From Actinomycetes bacterium (lineage in GTDB: Bacteria > Actinomycetota > Acidimicrobiia > Acidimicrobiales > Ilumatobacteraceae), in the NCBI GenBank assembly GCA_029782355.1, contig JAKOUY010000023.1, forward strand, positions 124,001 through 188,000: 64,000 nucleotides of DNA. Direction: 5' to 3'. Below are positions 1 through 7,027 of the stretch, in pieces; the first letter of the stretch is position 1; the number at the start of each line of letters is the position of its first letter. A program made the translations under genes and the position numbers. The notes below the pieces were generated by a model. The model was not told the origin of the DNA and did not search any database. It saw only the letters and a list, made by a program, of their open reading frames with translations.

Positions 1-418
1 CGAGCCCCGGCCCGGTCTGGCGCCCGCCGTTGGCCCGGATGATCGCGTGGGACACGGCGGGCGTCGGCGTGTACCCGTCGGCGGAGTCCACCAGGACGGT
101 GACGTCGTTGGCCACCAGTACCTCGATGGCCGTCGCCCAGGCCGGCTCGGACAGCCCGTGGGTGTCGCGACCGAGGAACAGTGGTCCGTCGAATCCCTGG
201 GCCGCCCGGTAGTCGCAGATCGCCTGGGTGGTCGCGGCGATGTGCGACTCGTTGAACGACGTCGACAGGCTGCTGCCGCGATGTCCGCTGGTGCCGAAGG
301 ACACCTGTTGGGCGATCTCGTCCGGGTCGGGCCGCAACGTGTAGTAGGCCGTCACCAGGTGGGCGACGTCCACCAGGTCGGACGGCTGGGCGAGGGTGCC
401 GGCGCGCGGATCAGCCAT
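1..418 (-). CDS. pgm: Phosphoglucomutase (alpha-D-glucose-specific), N-terminal part, truncated by window edge
   Basis: Interconverts glucose-1-phosphate and glucose-6-phosphate in glycogen/trehalose and cell-wall sugar metabolism. About 139 N-terminal residues are visible of roughly 545 in the family. Residues 41-50 read FGTSGHRGSS, the hallmark of E. coli-type Pgm, and residues 131-140 read NGGRQTGPGL, which precedes the phosphoserine loop of this family; the catalytic serine itself lies outside the window. The start is the ATG at 416-418; the hexamer CAGGAT ends 6 nt upstream, matching the leaderless -10 spacing used by many genes here. The upstream gene on the same strand (histidine kinase) ends 224 bp away, and nothing else is visible in that gap. 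Confidence 0.9.
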   Translation of the reverse strand, partial: MADPRAGTLAQPSDLVDVAHLVTAYYTLRPDPDEIAQQVSFGTSGHRGSSLSTSFNESHIAATTQAICDYRAAQGFDGPLFLGRDTHGLSEPAWATAIEVLVANDVTVLVDSADGYTPTPAVSHAIIRANGGRQTGPGL

Positions 419-642
419 GTCGCCATCCTGGCGCGTCCGACGACCCGGCGTCACGCCCGCTCCGGCCGGGCCCGTGGATCGTCGCCACCACGTCGGCCCG
501 GGTGACGTGGTGGCGGCGGTGCCGGGCGCCCCGGGTTCGTACCGTGACGAGCGCCGCCTGGGAGCGCGGGCAATCCCGGAAGCGGGGGTGGTGCGCCGGT
601 CGCCGGCCGGTCCGGCGGGGCGGCCATCCCCGCTGCGGCACC

Positions 643-2004
643 TCAGCGGTCGGCCAGCGGCAGGCGGACGGTGAAGCTGGCACCGTCGATGACCTGGTCG
701 GCGTCGAGCGACCCGCCGGCGTGCATCAGCGCGCTGCGGGAGATGGCCAGACCCAGGCCACTGCCGCCCTCGTCCAGCGAGCGGGCCTCGTCCAGGCGGT
801 AGAACGGCTCGAAGATCCGCTCTCGCTCGGTCTCCGGGATCGGCTCGCCGTCGTTGGCCACGACCAGCGTGACGGTCTGGGTGGCGCGGCGCATGGCCAC
901 GGTGACCGTCGATCGGGCGTGGCGCTCGGCGTTGTCCAGCAAGTTGCGGATCGCCTGGACGAGCCGCTCCCCACTGATCCGGACCGGGGCCGTGCAGGTC
1001 TGACAGCGATAGGTGACGCCGCTGGGGGCCACCCGCCGGGCGACCTCGTCGGCTACCACGGCGCCGACGTCCACGGTGTCCGCCGGATCGACCGTGGCGG
1101 GTGGTTGGGTGAGGGCGCGCAGGTCGCGGGCCAGACGCTCCAAGCGCTCGATCTCCACCAGGGAGTCGGCGGCGATCGCCGGCCAATCGGCATGGTCCGG
1201 GTACGCCAGACCGACCTCCAGCTCGGTGCGGATCGCCGACAGCGGGCTGCGCAGCTCGTGCGATGCCGCGGCACCGAACAGTTGCTGGCGCTTGGCGTCG
1301 TCCTCCAGCCGGGCGAGCATCCGGTTCAGGGTGGTGCCGAGGTGGCTGAGCTCACCGTCGCGCTCGGTCACCCGCAACCGTCCGGACAGGTCCTGGGCCT
1401 CGATCCGGTCGACCTCGGCGCGCATCCGCTCGACCGGGGCCAGGGCGCGGCCGACGAGCACGAAGATCCCGAGGGCGGTGATCGCGGCGAGGACGGGCAG
1501 GGCGAAGAGCAGGCCGTTGCGCAGGTAGCGCTCGGCCCGGCCGGCTGCGTCGAGCGAGGTCACCCCGTAGATCGTCGCCCGGCCGCCGGCGCCGGCCACG
1601 GTGCGGGCGACGACGTGGTACTGCTCACCGGGCTCGCCGTCGATCACCCCGCCGTCGACGGTGGCGCTGACCTCGGTCCCCGCCGGGGGCGCAGCAATCA
1701 CCGACAGGCGGGTCGTGGTGGCCAGGCCGGGCGTGCGGGCCAGCACGTGACCGTCGGCCGTGACCACCTGGATCTGGCCGACGTCACGCCCGACGGCGTC
1801 GAGCACGGGTCGTAGCGTCCCGTCGACGATCGACTGCTCCACCGCGGCAACCCGGTTGTCGAGGATCGTGGCCTGGTCCCGCTCCAGGCTGCGGCGCAGC
1901 AGCGCCGAGGTGGCCAGGGCGGCGACGGCGAAGGCCAGCGACAGGACGAGGACCGCGCCCAGGGTGATCCGGTAGCGCAGCGAGGTCCGGCGCTCGGTCC
2001 TCAC
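643..2004 (-). CDS. Two-component sensor histidine kinase
   Basis: A 453-residue membrane histidine kinase. Order: TM1 about 13-36, extracytoplasmic sensor about 37-160, TM2 about 164-186, HAMP about 187-240, then HisKA with SHELRSP (phospho-accepting His249), the N box NLLDNAERHA, and a G box GGSGLGLAISR. The GTG start at 2002-2004 overlaps the TGA of the response regulator in a GTGA, so the two are translationally coupled. A longer in-frame reading begins inside the regulator gene and is not credible. The sensor shows no recognisable ligand-binding motif, so the signal is unknown. Confidence 0.92.
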   Translation of the reverse strand: MRTERRTSLRYRITLGAVLVLSLAFAVAALATSALLRRSLERDQATILDNRVAAVEQSIVDGTLRPVLDAVGRDVGQIQVVTADGHVLARTPGLATTTRLSVIAAPPAGTEVSATVDGGVIDGEPGEQYHVVARTVAGAGGRATIYGVTSLDAAGRAERYLRNGLLFALPVLAAITALGIFVLVGRALAPVERMRAEVDRIEAQDLSGRLRVTERDGELSHLGTTLNRMLARLEDDAKRQQLFGAAASHELRSPLSAIRTELEVGLAYPDHADWPAIAADSLVEIERLERLARDLRALTQPPATVDPADTVDVGAVVADEVARRVAPSGVTYRCQTCTAPVRISGERLVQAIRNLLDNAERHARSTVTVAMRRATQTVTLVVANDGEPIPETERERIFEPFYRLDEARSLDEGGSGLGLAISRSALMHAGGSLDADQVIDGASFTVRLPLADR

Positions 2005-2660
2005 CGTTCGCTCACCCGGTATCCGCCCCCGCGGACGGTCTCGATGGACGACGCGCCGAGCTTGCGGCGCAGGGCGGAGACGTGCACCTCGACGACGTTG
2101 GCGTCGCCGTCGAAGGCGAAGTCCCAGACGTGGTCGAGGATCTCGGCCTTGGGCACCACTTCGCCCTTGCGTCGCAGGAGGTACTCGAGGATCGAGGCCT
2201 CCCGCCCGGTCAGTTCGACGGCCGCGCCTCCGAGGGTGCACGTCCGTGCTGCCGGGTCGAACTCGACCCGACCGGCCCGGAGGCGCGCGGGACGTGGCGC
2301 TCCGCCGCGGCGGAGCAGGGCGCGCAGCCGGGCGACGAGGACGACGTAGGAGAACGGCTTGGACAAGAAGTCGTCGGCGCCGGTGTCGAGGGCCTCGGCC
2401 TCGTCGAGCTCGCCGTCCTTGGCGGTGAGCATCAGCACCGGCGTCCAGATCTCCTTGGCGCGCAGCTCGGCGCACACCTTGAAGCCGTTCTTCCCCGGCA
2501 ACATGACGTCGAGGACGATCACGTCATAGGGCTGCTCGGTGGCCAGCCACAGCCCGTCGGGGCCGGTGGTGGCGACGTCCACGGCGAAGCCCTCGGCCTC
2601 CAGGCCGCGCTTGAGCGCTGCCGCCTGACGGACCTCGTCTTCGACCACCAGGACTCGCAC
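2001..2660 (-). CDS. OmpR/PhoB-family response regulator
   Basis: 219 residues. The receiver domain (1-115) has the acidic pair E7/D8, phospho-acceptor Asp51 in VIVLDVMLPG, and Lys101 in FLSKPF. The C-terminal half is a winged-helix DNA-binding domain ending in VSALRRKLGASSIETVRGGGYR, of which the RGGGYR wing is typical. The start is GTG at 2658-2660. It is followed directly by its sensor kinase. A perfect tandem 10-bp repeat 33 bp upstream (2693-2712) is the obvious candidate binding site, which suggests autoregulation and control of the divergent membrane gene at 2778. Confidence 0.93.
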   Translation of the reverse strand: MRVLVVEDEVRQAAALKRGLEAEGFAVDVATTGPDGLWLATEQPYDVIVLDVMLPGKNGFKVCAELRAKEIWTPVLMLTAKDGELDEAEALDTGADDFLSKPFSYVVLVARLRALLRRGGAPRPARLRAGRVEFDPAARTCTLGGAAVELTGREASILEYLLRRKGEVVPKAEILDHVWDFAFDGDANVVEVHVSALRRKLGASSIETVRGGGYRVSER

Positions 2661-2692
2661 GGCCGCCAGTCAACCAGGGGCAACCTGAAGAC

Positions 2693-2712
2693 CGCTTCAG
2701 CTCGCTTCAGCT
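2693..2712. promoter_or_regulatory. Tandem direct repeat, likely response-regulator operator
   Basis: CGCTTCAGCT occurs twice head to tail with no gap, so the repeat period is 10 bp, one helical turn. This is the spacing expected for a head-to-tail dimer of an OmpR/PhoB regulator. It sits between the divergent regulator gene (start 2660) and the membrane protein gene (start 2778). Confidence 0.6.
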
Positions 2713-2777
2713 TCCCTGCAGGCCCACGTCCGCACACTGCAACCCGTTCCGATCCCCCGATTCTCAGGAGCGACCCG

Positions 2778-3209
2778 ATGTCCACGATGTTCCAGGAGCG
2801 CACCCACGCCACCGACACCCGCCCCAGCCGTCCGGCCAACCCGGTCGCTCGCGCCGTGGAGATCCTCGGCTGCCTGACGCTGGCGGCGGTGGCCGTGATC
2901 CACCTCGCCGACGTGTCCAGCAAGTTCGAGGAGGTGCCGTACCTCGGCTGGGCCTACGTCGGGCTGATCGCCGGCTGTGGCCTGGCGGTGATCCTCCTGC
3001 TGATGCGCGACCGCCGAGGGTGGATCCTCGGTGGCGGGCTGGCCCTGGCCACGATGATCGGCTTCGTCCTCAGCCGGACGACCGGGCTGCCGAGGTCCAC
3101 CGACGACATCGGCAACTGGAGCGAGGCACTCGGCACCTACTCGCTGGTCGCCGAAGGTGTCATGGTGGTCCTGGCGGCCTCCGCCCTGGCCCGCCACCGC
3201 GACGCCTGA
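2778..3209 (+). CDS. Small four-TM membrane protein of unknown function
   Basis: 143 residues with four predicted helices at about 24-44, 57-76, 81-99 and 120-138; the N-terminal ~23 residues are polar and cytoplasmic or unstructured. An AGGAG Shine-Dalgarno at 2766-2770 precedes the ATG by 7 nt, which selects this start over a much longer in-frame reading. It is divergent from the two-component system across 117 bp that contain a tandem 10-bp repeat, so it is a plausible target of that system. I do not recognise the family. Confidence 0.75.
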   Translation: MSTMFQERTHATDTRPSRPANPVARAVEILGCLTLAAVAVIHLADVSSKFEEVPYLGWAYVGLIAGCGLAVILLLMRDRRGWILGGGLALATMIGFVLSRTTGLPRSTDDIGNWSEALGTYSLVAEGVMVVLAASALARHRDA

Positions 3210-3254
3210 CCGTCCAGGGCGCCGGCCGACCCCGTTGCGGTCCGGGGGTCGATC

Positions 3255-3260
3255 TACACT
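3255..3260 (+). promoter_or_regulatory. Probable -10 element (TACACT) of the LuxR gene
   Basis: TACACT ends 9 nt before the ATG at 3270, consistent with a very short or absent leader. Confidence 0.5.
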
Positions 3261-3269
3261 CCGCCGCCG

Positions 3270-5924
3270 ATGTCTGCGACCTGGCCGTTCGTCGCTCGCC
3301 AGGCGGAGACGGCGCACGTTCGCGCACTGCTCGATCGTGGACCGGTGGTGGTGCTGCGCGGCGGCCCCGGGCTGGGCAAGTCTCGCTTGGCGGCACGCCT
3401 GGCCGAAGACCTCGCCGCTGAGGGCGTGGTGGTCCGGCGCATCGTCGCCAGCGCGGCCGGAGCGCAGATGCCGCTGGCGCCGTTCGCCGCGCTGGCCGCC
3501 GATGCCACGGGCGCCGCGGCGGTCAACGCTGTCCTCGGAGCGCTCGGCGTCGAGCGCGGCAGGCCACGTCCCGGACCCGGAGACCCACTCCTGGTGGTCG
3601 ACGACCTCAACCTGCTCGACGATGCCAGCGTGGTCGTCCTCCAACAACTGATCGCCACCGGTTCGATCCGGGTCCTGGCGACCATGCGCAGCCAGGTCCC
3701 GCTCAGCGCCTCGGTGACCGCGGTGCTCGGTGGACTGGACGCGCTGGGCCGTCCGGTCGAGGTCGTCGAGGTCGCGCCGCTGGCAGACCCCGACATCCTC
3801 GACGCCGTGGCTGGTGCGCTCGGCTGCCCGTTGGACGCTCCATCGGCGAGGCTGTTGACCGAGATCGCACACGGCAACCCGCTGTACGCCCGCGAGGTCA
3901 TCGTCGCCGCCGAGGCCGCCGGCACGCTGCGCGAGGAGGGAGGGGTCATCCGCCTCAGCGGCGAGGTCCAGGCCACGGCGCTGCTGGAGGAGTTGATCCT
4001 GGCCCGCCTCGACGGCTTGGCCGGTGCCGAACGCGAGGTGATGGAGATGTTGGCCATGGGCGGGCGGCTCCCGCTGGCGATGCTCCTCGGTACCGCCGGG
4101 GAAGCGGCCCTGGAGCGCCTCGAACGCGTCGGCCTGGTCACCACGATGCTCGGCTCCACCGGCACGACCTGGTGGGTCGACGCCGCCCATCCCTTGCAGC
4201 GCGAGCTGCTGCGTGCCCGGCTCGGCCCCGTTGCACGGATGCGCGTCTGCCGGGCGCTGGCCCAGTCGGCGGCGCACACCCCGCCACCGTCGATCTCCCC
4301 GGCCAACTGGAACCTGCAGCGCCGGGCGTGGGAGGTGCGCGGCGGGGTCGAGGTACCCGAGGACGACCTGCTCGCCGCCGCCGCCCATGCCGTTCTGGCC
4401 GGCGACTCCGGACTGGGCGCCGAGCTGGCCGGATCGGCCTTCCGTGCCTCGGGCAGCGCCCGCGCCGCGCTGACGTCGTCGTGGTGCCTGATCGAGCGTG
4501 GCGAGCACGACGCGGGGATCGCCGTCCTGCGCCAGGCTCACGAGCGCACGCTCGACCCCTGGGAGCGGGCGGCGATCCGCCTGAACGTCGCCGAGGCCTA
4601 CTGGTGGAGTGGACGAGTCGTCGCGGGTGCCGACGAGCTCCACGGCTCCAGCGATCCGCCGGGTCCGTGGCACGACCTGTGCGCCGCCCAGGAGGGCGTC
4701 TTCGCCATGCTGTCCGGCGACCTCGACCGAGCCACCCGCCACTGCGCCGCGTACGCCGATCACGCCCACATCTGGGTCCGGGCCGTCGCCGCCGTCGGCA
4801 GCGCCCTCGCTGCGGTCTATGGCGACCGGATCGACGAGGCCGTCCCGACCTGCCAGCGCGTCCTGGACGATGCGGCCACGTCGACGACCGCCCTGCTCGG
4901 CGATCCCAGCCAGCTGCTGGCCATCCAACTGATCGGGTTGTTGCTGGAGGGCGAGGTGATCGCCGCCCAGGCCTTCGCCGACCAAGCCCTGGCCGACTCG
5001 GCCTTCCAACCGTCGGTCCAGCGCCGGGCATGGTCGACGATGATCGCCGGTCAGGTGTCGGCCCACGCCGGCCGGCTGGAGCGAGCGATCCGCGAGCTGA
5101 CCGAGGCCAGGCAGTCGTGGGCCGCCTGCCACGTGCCCGGGTTCGCCGCGTGGTGCGGCGCCGGTGCGGCCCGAGCGCTGGTGGAGGTCGGGCGGCTCAG
5201 CGAGGCGGAGGCCGAGTTGGCCGTGGTCGACGAGCTCCCGCTGGACGGGTTCGGGTTGAACGAGTTCCTCGTCGACCTGGCCCACGCGTGGGTGGCGCAC
5301 GGCCGCGGCGATCGTGTCGAGGCCGTCCGTCGCTGCGTCGCGGCCGTCGAGCGCTCGACGGCGGGCGCCCAGTGGACGAACGTCGCCATCGCCTGGCATG
5401 ACGTCGCCCGGCTGGGCCTGCTGGACGAGGTCGGCGCCGCGGTCGACATCGATCGGTGGCCACCGCCCCGGGCCCGCCTGGCAGCGGCGCGTTCCGGCCT
5501 GGTCCGCGGGCTGGTCGACGGCGACTGGATGTCCGTCGCCACTGCCGCGGAGGCGTTCGCGGAGATGGGCTGCGCGGTGTACGCCGCCGAGGCCGCCGCC
5601 CTGGGCGGGGTGGTGGCACGACGCCGTGGGGCAACGGCCGAGGCGGCACGCCTGACCGCCCGGGGCACGAGCCAGCTCGCCGCCCTCGGGCGGATCCTTC
5701 CGCCCGAGTCGACCGGCGCGAGGCGACGACCGGGCTCGAACGGGCTGAGCGCTCGAGAGTTGGAGATCGCTCGGATGGCCGCGGCCGGGATGACCAACCG
5801 GATGATCGCCGAGCGGCTGGTGGTCAGCGAACGGACCGTCGAGAATCATCTGTACCGGGCCTCGACCAAGCTCGGGGTGGGCGGACGCCGCCAGCTGGCC
5901 GAGGCGCTGTCGGCCACCGATTGA
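3270..5924 (+). CDS. LAL-type LuxR-family ATPase transcriptional regulator
   Basis: 884 residues, typical size for large ATP-binding LuxR regulators (MalT-like STAND ATPases). Walker A is GGPGLGKS at 31-38; Walker B LLVVDDLNLL is near 109-118; the long middle is alpha-helical, TPR-like; the C-terminal ~60 residues are a LuxR helix-turn-helix (SARELEIARMAAAGMTNRMI, then SERTVENHLYRASTKL). It presumably couples ligand or protein sensing to transcription. The next two same-strand genes encode a membrane protein and a secreted protein with no known family, and a 17-bp palindrome lies just after the stop codon, so these are its likely targets. Confidence 0.92.
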   Translation: MSATWPFVARQAETAHVRALLDRGPVVVLRGGPGLGKSRLAARLAEDLAAEGVVVRRIVASAAGAQMPLAPFAALAADATGAAAVNAVLGALGVERGRPRPGPGDPLLVVDDLNLLDDASVVVLQQLIATGSIRVLATMRSQVPLSASVTAVLGGLDALGRPVEVVEVAPLADPDILDAVAGALGCPLDAPSARLLTEIAHGNPLYAREVIVAAEAAGTLREEGGVIRLSGEVQATALLEELILARLDGLAGAEREVMEMLAMGGRLPLAMLLGTAGEAALERLERVGLVTTMLGSTGTTWWVDAAHPLQRELLRARLGPVARMRVCRALAQSAAHTPPPSISPANWNLQRRAWEVRGGVEVPEDDLLAAAAHAVLAGDSGLGAELAGSAFRASGSARAALTSSWCLIERGEHDAGIAVLRQAHERTLDPWERAAIRLNVAEAYWWSGRVVAGADELHGSSDPPGPWHDLCAAQEGVFAMLSGDLDRATRHCAAYADHAHIWVRAVAAVGSALAAVYGDRIDEAVPTCQRVLDDAATSTTALLGDPSQLLAIQLIGLLLEGEVIAAQAFADQALADSAFQPSVQRRAWSTMIAGQVSAHAGRLERAIRELTEARQSWAACHVPGFAAWCGAGAARALVEVGRLSEAEAELAVVDELPLDGFGLNEFLVDLAHAWVAHGRGDRVEAVRRCVAAVERSTAGAQWTNVAIAWHDVARLGLLDEVGAAVDIDRWPPPRARLAAARSGLVRGLVDGDWMSVATAAEAFAEMGCAVYAAEAAALGGVVARRRGATAEAARLTARGTSQLAALGRILPPESTGARRRPGSNGLSARELEIARMAAAGMTNRMIAERLVVSERTVENHLYRASTKLGVGGRRQLAEALSATD

Positions 5925-5941
5925 GGGGCGGGCCACGTCGC

Positions 5942-5958
5942 TGAGTACCCGGTACTCA
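5942..5958. promoter_or_regulatory. 17-bp palindrome, candidate LuxR operator
   Basis: TGAGTACC-C-GGTACTCA is a perfect inverted repeat around one central base. It lies 17 bp after the LuxR stop and about 35 bp before the start of the next gene, the position expected for an activator site. Confidence 0.5.
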
Positions 5959-5992
5959 TGACGTCCGTGGCGAGGTGCGCTTCGATCAACAC

Positions 5993-7027
5993 ATGACCGA
6001 GGAGCATCGAGGCGGGGGGCTGGCTGATGTGTTCGCCCGGCTCACTGCGGATCCACACTTCGCCGACGAGATCCGCCGGCAACCGGCGGACGCCCTGCGT
6101 GGTTACCAGCTGTCCAGTGACGACCTCCGCCGGATCAGCGCAGCGGTGGACGTCCAGCCGCTGCGGTGGGCGCGATTCGGCCGTGGCGCCGGTGCGCTCC
6201 TCGGCGTCGCCGGGCTGGTGGCCGGTCTGACGGGCGTGGCGCTGCGGGGCCCGCAGCCCTCCGCTGCCGTGGGCAGCGTGATCCCGCTCCTGCCCGCCGA
6301 CACGGCAACCTACCGGGACTGCAGCGACGACGAACGAGCCGGCACGCCGCTTGGCCGATTCGAACGCGGCGACCGGGTTCTGGTGATCGGACGATCCGGT
6401 CGGCAGTGGCTGGTCGTCCGCTCACCGCTGGACCCGGGCATCCCGGTGTGGGTCCGGGCGAGCGACCTCCGTCCGGATGCCGCCGTCGATCGCCTCCCCG
6501 ACCTGTCCTGCACGGAGGCCGACGACCAGGCCACCGTCACGCTCCCGCCGTTGCCGGAGACCACGGTCACCACCACCACCACCGTCGCCGTCACCACCAC
6601 GACTACCACGACGGCGGCGGCGCCGGCGCCGACGACGACCACCACCAAGCCGAAGCCGACGACGACCACCACCAAGCCGAAGCCGACCGACACCGAGGGT
6701 CCCAAGGTGGGCATCGACGTGGCCCGTGACTACTTCTTCGACGGCACGGCGAGCTGCCCCTCGCAGACCCTGCCGTTCACCGTGCAAGCGAGCGACCCGA
6801 GCGGCGGGATCCGGCTGCGTGTCCGCTACCGGCGGGCGGGCGTCAGCCGCACCGCAGTCCACGTGGGCGGCAACAACTACCTGATCCCCCAGCAGAACAC
6901 GTCCCCCAGCTCGGAGCAGATCGTCACAATCCGGGTCATCGCCAGCGACGCGCTCGGCAACACGAGCGACGTGACCACCACCGTCCGCTACCTGCCCGTC
7001 GAGGTCCCGCCATGCATGCCCCTGTGA
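5993..7027 (+). CDS. Membrane-anchored SH3-like/Thr-rich-linker protein of unknown function
   Basis: 344 residues from the ATG at 5993 (a GTG at 5975 would add six). Residues about 10-48 form a short helical module (ARLTADPHFADEIRRQPADA, then ALRGYQLSSDDL) resembling the N-terminal segment of Franean1_4349/Nif11-like precursor families. One TM helix follows at about 63-83, then a ~65-residue region with an SH3-like look ending in WVRASDL, a Thr/Pro/Lys linker, and a C-terminal ~100-residue beta-rich domain with two cysteines, presumably extracellular. It is coupled by a GTGA overlap to the next gene. Function is unknown; the domain assignments are by eye. Confidence 0.7.
   Translation: MTEEHRGGGLADVFARLTADPHFADEIRRQPADALRGYQLSSDDLRRISAAVDVQPLRWARFGRGAGALLGVAGLVAGLTGVALRGPQPSAAVGSVIPLLPADTATYRDCSDDERAGTPLGRFERGDRVLVIGRSGRQWLVVRSPLDPGIPVWVRASDLRPDAAVDRLPDLSCTEADDQATVTLPPLPETTVTTTTTVAVTTTTTTTAAAPAPTTTTTKPKPTTTTTKPKPTDTEGPKVGIDVARDYFFDGTASCPSQTLPFTVQASDPSGGIRLRVRYRRAGVSRTAVHVGGNNYLIPQQNTSPSSEQIVTIRVIASDALGNTSDVTTTVRYLPVEVPPCMPL

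Noticed and set aside
2697-5936. 1079-residue minus-strand ORF opposite the LuxR gene
   Set aside because: Composition is Gly/Arg/Gln/Asp-rich shadow peptide typical of high-GC antisense frames; the plus-strand LuxR ORF has complete family motifs and strong third-position GC bias.
5975-5992. GTG at 5975 as start of the SH3-like protein gene
   Set aside because: No ribosome site or -10 at suitable distance for it; the ATG at 5993 opens a more plausible cytosolic N-terminus, though the evidence is not decisive.
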